Positions 44,102-53,376 of a stretch of 64,000 nt of DNA are shown one piece after another. The DNA comes from DATJLY01 sp963729295 (lineage in GTDB: Bacteria; Pseudomonadota; Alphaproteobacteria; ATCC43930; CGMCC-115725). Each line of letters opens with the position of its first letter. Positions within the stretch are counted from its first letter, which is position 1. Below the pieces are notes generated by a model. It did not search any database and was not told where the DNA came from. It was given only the letters and a program-made list of their open reading frames with translations. Where the stretch lies: the NCBI GenBank assembly GCA_963729295.1, contig CAVSNJ010000025.1, positions 310,001 through 374,000 on the forward strand, read 5' to 3'. The position numbers and the translations under genes are program-made.

Positions 44102-45783
44102 GACAGGCCGACGATGCGGCCGTCAGCCTCGAGGTGCACGTCCACGGCCGAGGGTACGCGCGGCAGGCCAGGCATGGTCATGACGTCGCCGCAGATCACG
44201 ACCACGAACTCGGCGCCCGCCGAAAGCCGCACCTCGCGCACGGGCAGCGCGAAGCCCGACGGCGCGCCGCGCAACTCGGGATCGGCGGAGAAGCTGTATT
44301 GCGTCTTCGCCATGCATACGGGGAAGGCGCCGAACCCCTGTTTCTCGAGCTCTTCCAGGCGGTCCATCACCGGCTTCGGCGCCGTCACCTCGCCCGCGCC
44401 GTAGATTTCGCGCGCGATCGTGCGGATCTTGTCGATGAGCTTCAGGTTATCGGGATAGAGCATACGGAAATCGGCCTTGCCCTCCGCGATCGTCTCGACG
44501 ACGGCGCGCGCCAAGGGCACGGCGCCTTCGCTGCCCTTGGCCCAGTGCTCGCACACGAACGCCTTGACGCCCAAGGCGCGGCAGCCCTCTACGATCGCCG
44601 CAAGCTCGGCTTCGCTGTCGGTACCGAAACGATTGACGCACACGACCGGCGGCACGCCGAATTTCTGCACGTTGGCGATGTGCCGCGCGATGTTGGCCAT
44701 GCCCTTCGTTACCGCCGCGGCATCGTCCTTGCCGAGATCGGCGCGCGCCACGCCGCCGTGGAATTTGAGTGCGCGCACCGAGGCGACGATCACCGCGGCA
44801 TCGGGCCGGAGCCCCGTCTTGCGGCACTTGATGTCGAAGAATTTCTCGGCACCCAGGTCGGCGCCGAACCCGGCCTCGGTCACGACGTAATCGGCGAGCT
44901 TCAGCGCAAGCCGCGTCGCCATCGCCGTGTTGCAGCCATGCGCGATGTTGGCGAACGGGCCGCCATGGACGAAGGCGGGATTGTGCTCGAGCGTTTGCAC
45001 CAGGTTGGGTTTGAGCGCGTCCTTCAAGAGCGCCGCCATGGCGCCTTGCGCCTTCAGGTCCTGGGCGCGCACGGGCTTGCGGTCGCGCGTCGATCCCACG
45101 ACGATGTTGGCAAGGCGCCGCTCCAGATCCTCGGTCGACCGCGCGAGACACAGGATCGCCATCACCTCGGACGCGACGGTGATGTCGAACCCATCCTCGC
45201 GCGCGAAGCCGTTGGCGACGCCGCCCAGCGACGAGACGATCTGGCGCAGCGCGCGATCGTTCATGTCGAGGCAGCGCCGCCAGGTCACGCGGCGCGGATC
45301 GAGCGCCGGCTCGCTCGCCCAATAGATGTGGTTGTCGACCATCGCCGCGAGCAGGTTGTTGGCGGCGGCGACGGCGTGCAGATCGCCGGTGAAGTGGAGG
45401 TTGATCTCGTCCATCGGCACGACCTGCGACCAGCCGCCGCCGGCGGCGCCGCCCTTGGTGCCGAAGCAGGGGCCGAGGCTCGGCTCGCGCAGGCACAGCA
45501 TGGTCTTCTTACCGATGCGGTTGAGCGCATCGGTAAGGCCGACGCTGGTCGTCGTCTTGCCTTCGCCGGCCGGGGTGGGATTGATCGCGGTGACGACGAT
45601 GAGCTTGCCGTCCGGGCGCTCGTCGAGGCAGCGCTGGGCGAAGCCCAAGCCGATCTTCGCCTTGTAATGGCCATAGGGCTCGACCGCTTCGGCCGGGATG
45701 CCGAGCCGGTCCCGCGCGATGTCGAGGATCGGCCGCGGCGTCACCGAATTCGCGATGTCCCAATCCGTCTTCGCCTCGGCCAT
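44098..45783 (-). CDS. fhs: Formate-tetrahydrofolate ligase
   Basis: A 561-residue ligase forming 10-formyl-THF from formate, THF and ATP. The P-loop is TPAGEGKTTTS near residue 65; LREPSLGPCFGTKGGAAGGG and GVARADLGKDDA are family segments. ATG 45783 (MAEAKTDWDIANS) is preceded by GAAGAGG. The operon fhs plus 5-FCL places one-carbon units from formate into the folate pool, which could serve methoxy- or methyl-derived carbon from the catabolic genes. Confidence 0.95.
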   Translation of the reverse strand: MAEAKTDWDIANSVTPRPILDIARDRLGIPAEAVEPYGHYKAKIGLGFAQRCLDERPDGKLIVVTAINPTPAGEGKTTTSVGLTDALNRIGKKTMLCLREPSLGPCFGTKGGAAGGGWSQVVPMDEINLHFTGDLHAVAAANNLLAAMVDNHIYWASEPALDPRRVTWRRCLDMNDRALRQIVSSLGGVANGFAREDGFDITVASEVMAILCLARSTEDLERRLANIVVGSTRDRKPVRAQDLKAQGAMAALLKDALKPNLVQTLEHNPAFVHGGPFANIAHGCNTAMATRLALKLADYVVTEAGFGADLGAEKFFDIKCRKTGLRPDAAVIVASVRALKFHGGVARADLGKDDAAAVTKGMANIARHIANVQKFGVPPVVCVNRFGTDSEAELAAIVEGCRALGVKAFVCEHWAKGSEGAVPLARAVVETIAEGKADFRMLYPDNLKLIDKIRTIAREIYGAGEVTAPKPVMDRLEELEKQGFGAFPVCMAKTQYSFSADPELRGAPSGFALPVREVRLSAGAEFVVVICGDVMTMPGLPRVPSAVDVHLEADGRIVGLS

Positions 45784-45920
45784 CGCCGGCACCTCTTCGA
45801 GCCCGCGGCAATTCGAGGCGAGGGGTCAGTGGGATGCAACCACAAAATCTGCCCATCTCCGGAGTGGGCAGCGCGCCCCCATGCTTGCGCCGCCTCCGCC
45901 CGCGCTCTATGCGGGCCGGC

Positions 45921-47111
45921 ATGAGCGGCGCCCCGCCCCCGCCCGATTTCGCGACGCTGAAAGCCAAGGCCGAGGCGCTCGTGCCGACGCTTCGGGCGCG
46001 GGCACGCGAGGCCGAGGAGCTGCGCCGCATCCCGGACGCGACCATCTCCGACCTCCACGCCAGCGGCCTCTTCCGCATGCTTCAGCCGAAGCGGGTCGGC
46101 GGCAGCGAGCTGCCCTATCGCGCGCTCGTCGAGCTCGGCGCCATCGTGTCGCAGGGCTGCGGCTCGACCGGCTGGGTGCTGACCAACCTCGCGAGCCATC
46201 ACTGGATGCTCGGCATGTGGCCGCAGGCGGCGCAGGACGAGGTGTGGGGCGTCTCGCCCGATCACCTGATCGGCTCGGCCTTCGTCTTCCCCGGCGGCCG
46301 TGCCACCGCCGTCGAAGGCGGATATCGGCTCAAAGGCCGCTGGCCATTCTCGAGCGGCATCGACGCCTCGCACTGGAACCTCGTCGGCGGCGTCGTGCGC
46401 GACGAGCGCGACCGGCCGGTCGAGCAGAGGATATTCCTCGTGCCGGCCAAGGATTATCGCATCATCGATACCTGGTTCGTCACCGGCCTGCGCGGCACCG
46501 GCAGCAAGGACGTCGAGATGGACGAGACTTACGTGCCGGCGCACCGCACGCTGCCCCTGGCCGCGATCGCCGGCGGCGCGACGCCGGGCAGCGCCGTCAA
46601 TCCCAGTGCGCTCTACAAGCTCCCGGCATTGGGCCTCTTCTCGTTCGTCGTGGCGGCGGTCTCGCTCGGCCTCGCGCGCGGCGCGATCGAGGATTACCGC
46701 GCGCAGATGCGCGACCGCATCGGCTCCTATACGGGCAAACGCCTTGCCGACCTCGCCGGCGTGCAACTTCGCCTCGCCGAAGCCTCGGCTCTTGCCGACA
46801 TCGCCGCAGCGCTGATGCTCAAGGATTGCGACGACGCGACGCGCACGACCGAGGCGGGCGGCGAGCCCTCGACCGAGGACAAGGCGCGCTGGCGCCGCGA
46901 CGGCGCCTATGCCGCCGGCATGTGCACCAAGGCGGTCGAGCTGATCTTCACCGCGATCGGCGGCGCCGGCGTCTATCTGCATCATCCGGTGCAGCGGGCC
47001 TTTCGCGACGCGGCCGCGGCCAACGCGCATTACGCGCTGAGCTGGGACGTGAACGGCACGCTGTGGGGACGGGTCGCACTCGGTCAGCCGATCGATCAGC
47101 CGGCGCTGTGA
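45921..47111 (+). CDS. Second acyl-CoA dehydrogenase-fold flavin monooxygenase
   Basis: A 396-residue relative of the hydroxylase at 32371, again of the HsaA/DszC group. GCGSTGWVLTNLASHHWMLGMWP is the N-terminal cap, VTGLRGTGSKDVEMDETYVPAHR the middle barrel, and LHHPVQRAFRDAAAANAHYALSWD the C-terminal helix region. Catalytic dehydrogenase Glu is absent. It needs reduced flavin from a reductase not seen nearby. ATG 45921 is used; ATG 45909 is an alternative. It is divergent from fhs. Confidence 0.83.
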   Translation: MSGAPPPPDFATLKAKAEALVPTLRARAREAEELRRIPDATISDLHASGLFRMLQPKRVGGSELPYRALVELGAIVSQGCGSTGWVLTNLASHHWMLGMWPQAAQDEVWGVSPDHLIGSAFVFPGGRATAVEGGYRLKGRWPFSSGIDASHWNLVGGVVRDERDRPVEQRIFLVPAKDYRIIDTWFVTGLRGTGSKDVEMDETYVPAHRTLPLAAIAGGATPGSAVNPSALYKLPALGLFSFVVAAVSLGLARGAIEDYRAQMRDRIGSYTGKRLADLAGVQLRLAEASALADIAAALMLKDCDDATRTTEAGGEPSTEDKARWRRDGAYAAGMCTKAVELIFTAIGGAGVYLHHPVQRAFRDAAAANAHYALSWDVNGTLWGRVALGQPIDQPAL

Positions 47112-47564
47112 CCGGCGAGAATCCGATCCATCAAAACGGAACCGTCATGGAGGGATGAGCCGCCAGAGGCCGAGCGCCGCGCTGCGGCATACGACGCTTC
47201 ATCGGCGGCAAATGCCCATCCATGCCCATCGTTGGGCGGCGCGAAAGCGCCCTTTTCGGCGCAACCGCTTGAGATGTATGTATAATACGTTCATTCTGTC
47301 GCTTCCGCCAGCCTCTCGCAGATTATCTTCCGGCTCTTCCAATTGCTTTTGGCCCACCAAAGCACCGCCCTGTGCCCCGACCGGCGCACGTACACGTATC
47401 CGATTTACGTACATATGTCAAGGAAATTGTCGCGGCGGAGGCTTGCTTCGCTGCGTTCGGCGATTGCAAACAGCGGGCGAGAGGCCGATCCGCGCCGATC
47501 GAATCGCCCGGGACCCTCTCCCCGAGGGGAGAGGGTTTCTGTTTCCAAGCGGAGGGATCTGACT
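47112..47564. other. Gene-free region downstream of hydroxylase and PBP1A genes
   Basis: A 453-base gap between convergent genes. It contains a terminator candidate (47238-47256), an AT-rich patch with TATAAT (47281-47286) and ACGTACA repeated at 47388 and 47406, and a hairpin CCCTCTCCCC-GA-GGGGAGAGGG (47514-47535). No gene is recognisable; short frames lack ribosome binding sites and look like anything else in this GC context. Confidence 0.5.
47238..47256 (+). terminator. Probable Rho-independent terminator of the hydroxylase gene
   Basis: GGCGC-GAAA-GCGCC at 47238-47251 is a stem with a stable GNRA tetraloop, followed by CTTTT. It lies 126 bases after the hydroxylase stop. The stem is short and the T run only four. 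Confidence 0.45.
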
Positions 47565-49586
47565 CTAATGCGTCGTCGCGGCGGCAGGCTGCCCGCCGCC
47601 GAAGATCGAGCGCAGCAGGTTCTGCAAGCTGCCGAAAACGCCAGGCCCCTCGTGCTGCGGCGATGCTCCGGCCGAGGCGATGCGCGGCACCTCCTCGCCC
47701 GAGGGCAGCGGCCGCACCGGCATCCCTGCGGTCGCCCAGGCCATGAAGGTCTTCCAGGTACGCGCAGGCAGGGTGCCGCCGGTGACGTTCTTCATCGGCG
47801 AATTGTCGTCGTTGCCGAACCACACGCCGGTGACGAGATCGGCCGTGAATCCGACGAACAGCGCGTCGTGGAAATCCTGGGTCGTGCCGGTCTTGCCGGC
47901 GGCCGGACGGTCGAGCTGCGCCGCCTTGCCGGTGCCGTGCGCGATGACGCCGGTGAGCAGCTCGTTCATCTCGCCGGCGATGCCGGGATCGATGACGCGG
48001 CCCGGCCCTTCGCCGCTCCGGTGCCAGAGCAGATTGCCCTGCGGATCGCGAATCTCGCTGATGCCGTAGGGCCAAGCGCCGATGCCGCCGCTCGCAAAGG
48101 CGCAATAGGCGGTGGTGAGATCGAGGAGCGTGACGCTGCTCGTACCGAGCGCGAGGCTGTCGTCGCGCGCCAGGTTGCTGGCGATGCCGAGCCGGTGCGC
48201 CGCCTCGATGACGTTGTCGACGCCGACGCGCTCGATCACCTGCGCCGCAACGGAATTCAGCGATTCCGCCACCGCCTCGTCGACGGTTACGTCGCCCAGA
48301 TACTTGTTCTCGAAATTATGCGGCTCCCATTTGCCGATGCGAATGCGGTGATCGTTGAAATGATCGGACGGGCGTACGCCGTGCTCGAGCGCCGCGAGAT
48401 AGACGAACGGCTTGAACGATGAACCGGGCTGGCGCAGCGCCTGGGTCGCGCGATTGAACTGCGATTCCTCGTAATCGCGCCCGCCTACCATGGCGCGGAC
48501 CGCGCCGTCGGGCGACATCGCGACGAGCGCGCCCTCGCTGACCTGGAACTTGTCGCCGTCGCGCTGGAGCGTGCCGAGCACCGCGCCCTCCGCAACGATC
48601 TGCATCTTCGGGTCGAGCGTCGTCACGACGACGATGTCGCGGCCCTGCGCCTCATGGAGCCGCCCGAGCTGATCGGCGATCCAGTCGGCGAAATAGCGGC
48701 TTCCGGGCGGCGTGCGCGAGGCTACGGCCAGGGCGCGCTTCTCATCCGCTGCGGCGGCTGCCGCCTGCGCCTCGGTGATGTATCCGGCATCGACCATGTT
48801 GGCGAGCACCTGCTGCGCGCGCGCGGCCGCGGCCTCGCCGTCGCGCGAGGGGCTGAACTTCGTCGGCGCCTTCAGGAGGCCGGCGATCACCGCCGCCTCG
48901 TAGAGCGTAACGTTGCGCGCGGATTTCGCGAAATAGCGGTGCGCCGCGGCATCGACGCCATAGGTCCCAGCGCCGAGATAGACGCGGTTCAGATAAATCT
49001 CGATGATCTGGTTCTTGCTGAATTTGTGCTCGAGCCAGAGCGCGAGCATCGTCTCCTGGATCTTGCGCGAGAGCGTGCGCTCGTTCGTCAGGAAGATGTT
49101 CTTGGCGAGCTGCTGCGTGATGGTGCTGCCGCCCTGGACGACATGGCCGGCACGCAGATCGGCCACGGCGGCGCGCACCGTGCCCCAGAGATCGATGCCG
49201 AAATGGCTGTAGAAACGGCGGTCCTCGGTCGCGATCACGGCGTCGGGCAGATATTTCGGCATCTCATTGAGGCGCAGCGGCTCGCCGAAGAGATCGCCGA
49301 ACGTGGCGACGAGCGAGCCATCGGCCGCAAGGAGCGTCACCGACGGCCGCCGCGCGGCCACGGCGAGGTCCGTGGTCGAGGGCAAGGTCAGCGCGAAATA
49401 TCCGAGCACCGCGCCGCCCAGGATCAGCAGCCAGAGACCAGCGACCAATCCCCATTTCCACCAGCGCCCGCGCGAGCCGCGCTTCCGGCGCGGCGACTTC
49501 TCGGGCGCAGGCTTCTTCGCCCGCCGCGCGCCGCCGCCGCGATCGGCCGGATCGGCCCGCAAATTGAAATCCCTCGAACCCGGCAT
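47565..49586 (-). CDS. Penicillin-binding protein 1A-type (bifunctional)
   Basis: A 673-residue class A penicillin-binding protein that polymerises and cross-links peptidoglycan. A Lys/Arg-rich cytoplasmic tail is followed by one membrane segment (about 45-70). The glycosyltransferase domain has the catalytic Glu in TEDRRFYSHFGID and GGSTITQQLAKN. The transpeptidase has QPGSSFKPF, SLNSVAA and KTGTTQDF. The C-terminus is a short Pro/Gln-rich tail. ATG 49586 gives MPGSRDF; a GTG at 49604 is possible. It is divergent from the transporter at 49688. Confidence 0.94.
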   Translation of the reverse strand: MPGSRDFNLRADPADRGGGARRAKKPAPEKSPRRKRGSRGRWWKWGLVAGLWLLILGGAVLGYFALTLPSTTDLAVAARRPSVTLLAADGSLVATFGDLFGEPLRLNEMPKYLPDAVIATEDRRFYSHFGIDLWGTVRAAVADLRAGHVVQGGSTITQQLAKNIFLTNERTLSRKIQETMLALWLEHKFSKNQIIEIYLNRVYLGAGTYGVDAAAHRYFAKSARNVTLYEAAVIAGLLKAPTKFSPSRDGEAAAARAQQVLANMVDAGYITEAQAAAAAADEKRALAVASRTPPGSRYFADWIADQLGRLHEAQGRDIVVVTTLDPKMQIVAEGAVLGTLQRDGDKFQVSEGALVAMSPDGAVRAMVGGRDYEESQFNRATQALRQPGSSFKPFVYLAALEHGVRPSDHFNDHRIRIGKWEPHNFENKYLGDVTVDEAVAESLNSVAAQVIERVGVDNVIEAAHRLGIASNLARDDSLALGTSSVTLLDLTTAYCAFASGGIGAWPYGISEIRDPQGNLLWHRSGEGPGRVIDPGIAGEMNELLTGVIAHGTGKAAQLDRPAAGKTGTTQDFHDALFVGFTADLVTGVWFGNDDNSPMKNVTGGTLPARTWKTFMAWATAGMPVRPLPSGEEVPRIASAGASPQHEGPGVFGSLQNLLRSIFGGGQPAAATTH

Positions 49587-49687
49587 GGCCCGCGCTTTTA
49601 CCACAGGTTCTAGGACGCGCGATTGCCGATCAGCCCCTGCCGCAAAAACACCTTAGGGGTAAAATCCTGCCTTCCGGGGGGACGGTC

Positions 49688-50950
49688 TTGCGGCGCCGCG
49701 CGGCGGGTCCGAAGGTTGGCGCGGATTCCCGCCGCCGGAGCGCCCTTCTGCTCGCTACCCTGATCTTCGCCGCGACCTATGCCGTGATCGCGCTGGGGCG
49801 CCTGCCGGGCGCGCGGCTCGACCGCGCCGGCGCCGCGCTCATCGGCGCGAGCCTCATGGTGGCGAGCGGCACGCTCAGCCTCGATGCCGCGTTTCGCGCG
49901 ATCGATCCGGCGACCATCGTGCTGCTGCTCGGCATGATGATCCTGGTCGCGAATTTGCGCTTTTCCGGCTTCTTCGGGCTTGCGGCAGTAGCGATCGCCC
50001 GCTTCGCGCGGCATCCCGTGCCGCTTCTCGTGGGCGTTATCGTCGTCTCGGGCGCGCTGTCGGCGTTTCTCGTCAACGACACCGTGTGCCTCATGCTGAC
50101 GCCGCTTGTCGCCGAGACGGCAACCAACCTGAAGCGCAATCCGGTGCCCTATCTCCTCGCCGTGGCGATGGCGTCGAACATCGGCAGCGCCGCCACCATC
50201 ACCGGCAACCCGCAGAACATCATCATCGGCAGCCTGTCGCAGATTCCCTATGGCACGTTCGCGGCGGCGCTCGCGCCGGCCGCGGCGGCGGGCCTCGCTG
50301 TGGCGGCGGTCGTCATCGCGCTGTCGTTCCCGCGCGAGTTCTGGACGCGCGAGCGGCTTGCCGCCGTCGAGCTCCGCGTCCGCGTCAACCGCGCGCTGCT
50401 CGCCCGCGCCCTCGTCGCGACGGCGGCGCTCATCGCTTCCTTCTTCCTCGGCGCGCCGCCGGCCAAGGCCGCGATCATCGTCGGCTCGCTCCTCCTCATC
50501 ACGCGCCGGGTGAAGCCCGAGCGCGTCTATGCCGAGATCGATTGGGCGCTGCTGTTGATGTTCGCCGGCCTGTTCATCGTCGTCGCCGGCTTCGAGACGG
50601 CGGTGCTTTCGCCGCAGGCGACGCAGGAGATTGCCGGGCTCGGCCTCGGCCGTCCGGCGGTGCTGTCGCTCGTCGCGGCCGTGCTGTCCAACCTCGTCAG
50701 CAACGTGCCGGCGGTGCTCGTGCTGAAGCCGTTCATCGCCGCGCTGCCGGCGCCGCAGCACGCCTGGCTCGTGCTCGCCATGGCCTCGACCTTCGCCGGC
50801 AACCTGGCGCTCGTCGGCTCGGTCGCGAACCTCATCGTGGTCGAGCGCGCGCGCCGCCACGGCATCGAGATCGGGTTCTGGAGCTATGCGAAGGTCGGCG
50901 CGCCAATCGCGATCATCACGATCGCACTGGGCGTGCTGATCCTCGGCTGA
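49688..50950 (+). CDS. ArsB/NhaD-like anion or ion transporter
   Basis: A 420-residue membrane protein with about 11-12 hydrophobic segments of the ArsB/NhaD/SLC13 superfamily. SAFLVNDTVCLMLTPL and MASNIGSAATITGNPQNIIIG are the re-entrant motifs; LSNLVSNVPAVLVLKP and GNLALVGSVANLIVVE are the mirrored pair. The family includes arsenite, sodium/proton and dicarboxylate carriers. It starts at TTG 49688, about seven bases after a run of G. Ligand undetermined. Confidence 0.87.
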   Translation: MRRRAAGPKVGADSRRRSALLLATLIFAATYAVIALGRLPGARLDRAGAALIGASLMVASGTLSLDAAFRAIDPATIVLLLGMMILVANLRFSGFFGLAAVAIARFARHPVPLLVGVIVVSGALSAFLVNDTVCLMLTPLVAETATNLKRNPVPYLLAVAMASNIGSAATITGNPQNIIIGSLSQIPYGTFAAALAPAAAAGLAVAAVVIALSFPREFWTRERLAAVELRVRVNRALLARALVATAALIASFFLGAPPAKAAIIVGSLLLITRRVKPERVYAEIDWALLLMFAGLFIVVAGFETAVLSPQATQEIAGLGLGRPAVLSLVAAVLSNLVSNVPAVLVLKPFIAALPAPQHAWLVLAMASTFAGNLALVGSVANLIVVERARRHGIEIGFWSYAKVGAPIAIITIALGVLILG

Positions 50951-50974
50951 GGCCGCTCAGGCGGCGTAGAACGC

Positions 50975-51856
50975 TCAGGCGGCGTAGAAGAGATCGTGCG
51001 CCGGCTTCGGCAGGTTCGCCGGATGCGTCATCGCATGACGCAGCTTTTCGAGCGCGCGCACCTCGATCTGACGGATGCGCTCGCGCGAGACGGCGTAGCG
51101 GTGCGACAATTCCTCGAGCGTCGAGGGATCGTCCTTGAGGCGGCGCTCGACGATGATGTCGCGTTCGCGCTCGTTGAGCGTCTTGAGCGCCGCGCCGAGC
51201 TGTTCCTTGCGCTGCTGGAACTCGTCGCGGTCGGCGAGCAGATTCTCCTGGCTCGGCCGCTCGTCCGGCAGCATCTCGAGCCACTCGCTGTCGCCATCGG
51301 TGCCGACGAGCGCGTTGAGCGAAGTGTCGGCCCCACCGAGGCGCCGGTTCATGTCGATCACCTCGAACTCGGGCACGTCGAGCTCGGTCGCGATCGCATG
51401 CACGGTCTCGGGCGAGAGGTCGCCTTGCTCGAACTCCTCCATGCGGCCCTTGAGCTTCCGCAAGTTGAAGAACAGCTTCTTCTGCGCTGCCGTCGTGCCC
51501 ATCTTCACGAGCGACCAGGAGTGGAGCACGTATTCCTGGATGGCGGCGCGGATCCACCACATCGCGTAAGTCGCGAAGCGAAAGCCGCGATCGGGGTCGA
51601 ATTTCTCGGCCGCCTGCATCAACCCGACATTGCCCTCCGCCACGAGGTCGGAGAGCGGCAAGCCATATCCGGAAAAGCCGCGCGCGATCTTGACGACGAG
51701 CCGCAGATGGCTGCCGACGAGCTGCTTCAGCGCGGCGCGGTCTTGCTCGTCCCGCCATGCGAACGCAAGCTCTTGCTCGCGTTCGAGCGTCAGCATCGGG
51801 AAGCGTTTGGCTTCCTCGACGAACCGGACGAGACTGGTATCGATCTTCGTATCCAT
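50975..51856 (-). CDS. rpoH: RNA polymerase sigma-32 factor
   Basis: A 293-residue heat-shock sigma factor. Region 2.4 is FATYAMWWIRAAIQEYVL; the RpoH box QKKLFFNLRKLK sets it apart from other sigma factors; region 4 has the helix-turn-helix STLEELSHRYAVSRERIRQIE. ATG 51856 gives MDTKIDTSLVRFVEEAK, with GAGAA upstream. The last codons and stop are exactly duplicated just downstream (50957-50992). A sigma-32-like promoter sits at about 110-140 bases upstream. Confidence 0.95.
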   Translation of the reverse strand: MDTKIDTSLVRFVEEAKRFPMLTLEREQELAFAWRDEQDRAALKQLVGSHLRLVVKIARGFSGYGLPLSDLVAEGNVGLMQAAEKFDPDRGFRFATYAMWWIRAAIQEYVLHSWSLVKMGTTAAQKKLFFNLRKLKGRMEEFEQGDLSPETVHAIATELDVPEFEVIDMNRRLGGADTSLNALVGTDGDSEWLEMLPDERPSQENLLADRDEFQQRKEQLGAALKTLNERERDIIVERRLKDDPSTLEELSHRYAVSRERIRQIEVRALEKLRHAMTHPANLPKPAHDLFYAA

Positions 51857-51966
51857 TACCGTTTCTCTTCTTGGCGGCCTTACCCGGCCGCCCCGCGACA
51901 CGTCCGCCAACGCCGGCGCCGTGCCCCTTTGCTCCCGACAATACGGGCTAGGTGTAACGAATGGGA

Positions 51967-51995
51967 AAATGGTGCCGCGCCGGGCTAAATTCAAG
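51967..51995 (-). promoter_or_regulatory. Sigma-32-like promoter upstream of rpoH
   Basis: On the minus strand CTTGAAT (51995-51989), 14 bases and CACCATTT (51974-51967) match the heat-shock consensus CTTGAAA and CCCCATNT in all but two positions. It would give a leader of about 105 bases. This suggests rpoH activates itself under heat. Confidence 0.5.
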
Positions 51996-52100
51996 ACCAA
52001 TTCGGTACTATTTCGCATCCGCGAAAGGAATGGCAGCCATGCGCCCCCGATCGGTCGCCGGCATTCCGGCCGCCTGGATAAGTCCTGGAAAATAAAGGGC

Positions 52101-52325
52101 TTAGGCCGCGAGGCGCTCGGTCTCGCCGGATGGGGCGATGCGCATCAGGGGCACGAAGGGCGGCTCGGCCGTAACGTGGTGCCCCTCCGGCAGCAGCATC
52201 AGGTGCCGCTCGGCCCCGTCGATCCACCAACCGATGACGAACCGGGCCCCGGCCCGGCGCGCGGCGAGTCGGGCCGCCAGTATCACCTCGGGGTCGATTG
52301 CCGAATGAATTTCGCGCGTACCCAT
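52101..52325 (-). CDS. Hypothetical protein, about 74 residues
   Basis: A small frame with an amphipathic helix (DPEVILAARLAARRAGARFVIGWW) and a loop of His/Glu. No family recognised. The start is uncertain: ATG 52325 or GTG codons at 52334 and 52343. It is a member of a leftward run of hypothetical genes between ribA and rpoH. Confidence 0.45.
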   Translation of the reverse strand: MGTREIHSAIDPEVILAARLAARRAGARFVIGWWIDGAERHLMLLPEGHHVTAEPPFVPLMRIAPSGETERLAA

Positions 52326-52393
52326 CGCCTCCACTGTGGCCACAGGATCGGCCCGGCTTTGGCCGCAGCGCGAGTGTCAAACTTGGGCTTCCA

Positions 52394-53275
52394 TCAGAGG
52401 GCAAGATCGACGCCCGCCGTCGCCGGCTGCGACGGCGACCCGGAGGACTCGCGCTGCTTTTCGAGGCGCTGATACTTGTCGAGCGCATCGAGCATTTTTT
52501 GCGAGATGTCGACCGGCCTTTGCGGGTTCGGCGGGGCGGGCACGGTGGATGCGGCGTTGGCCGGCAAGGCGCCCGCCGGAAGCGCAAGCGGCACGATCTT
52601 GGTCGGCTGAAAACTCGCCGCCGGGCGCGGCGTGGGCGCGGCCGGGCGGATCGCGCCCGTGGTCTGCGCCAGGAATTGCTGCGCCGATGTCAGCGACGAG
52701 GTCGCGATCGGGGCTGCGGGCTGCTGCTGCAGTTGGGGTGGCGGCTGGGCGATGCCGCCGAACAGCGGGATCGGCGCATGATCGGGCCGCGCCGGCAGCG
52801 GGAGCGGGGACGCCGCCCCCGGCGGTACGGCCACGCTCGCCACCGCGCCCGTTGTCGCGGATGAAGACGAGGCTGCGGCGGTTGCGGCCGGCGCGGTTGT
52901 CGCCGGCGTGCCCGTGCTGGCGACAGCGGTGGCGTTGTTGTCGTGGCCGCCGAAGACCGCGGTGAGGACACGCTCGCCGACATCGCGGCCGGAATTGTCC
53001 TCGAGCGCCGTGCTGACGAAGCCGACGGCGGCGCCGATCGGGCCGCCATAGAGTGCGTCGCCGGCGACCTGCGCCACGGCGCCCGGCCGGTCGCCCGTCA
53101 GCCAGCGATAGACAGAGGCGATGACCGGCAGGTGTTGCAGCGGATTTATGATGTCGAGGATGTCGTGAAAGCTGAAGCCCGAAGCGTTATGCCACGCCGT
53201 CCGGGCCACGGGCGCGGGCGTGGACGCGGGGGTCGCGGGGATCGGGGCGCTGGTAACGGCGGCGACGTCGCTCAT
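52394..53275 (-). CDS. Hypothetical Ala/Pro-rich protein with a conserved N-terminal domain
   Basis: A 293-residue protein. Residues about 30-110 form a domain with FSFHDILDIINPLQHLPVIA, YRWLTGDRPG and ALYGGPIGAAVGF, which recurs in unannotated Rhodospirillales proteins (from memory). Residues 115-240 are low-complexity Ala/Pro/Thr. The last 45 residues (DISQKMLDALDKYQRLEKQ) are predicted helical. No signal peptide is clear. Function unknown. ATG 53275 gives MSDVAAVTS. Confidence 0.65.
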   Translation of the reverse strand: MSDVAAVTSAPIPATPASTPAPVARTAWHNASGFSFHDILDIINPLQHLPVIASVYRWLTGDRPGAVAQVAGDALYGGPIGAAVGFVSTALEDNSGRDVGERVLTAVFGGHDNNATAVASTGTPATTAPAATAAASSSSATTGAVASVAVPPGAASPLPLPARPDHAPIPLFGGIAQPPPQLQQQPAAPIATSSLTSAQQFLAQTTGAIRPAAPTPRPAASFQPTKIVPLALPAGALPANAASTVPAPPNPQRPVDISQKMLDALDKYQRLEKQRESSGSPSQPATAGVDLAL

Positions 53276-53376
53276 TTGCTGTTCCAAGAGCAATCGCCGT
53301 GCCAGAGGAAAAGCGCGAAAAGACGCGGGTTTTCCGCCGCCCGCGGCGCGCGGGCGGCAGAATCTGCCCGGCAGAG

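Noticed and set aside
47514..47535. CCCTCTCCCC hairpin before the PBP1A end as a terminator
   Set aside because: In the minus direction no T run follows; on the plus strand there is TTTCTGTTT, but no gene ends nearby except one already served by 47238.
53336..53358. GCCGCCCGCG hairpin after ribA as an intrinsic terminator
   Set aside because: No T run on either strand, so I mention it only with ribA.
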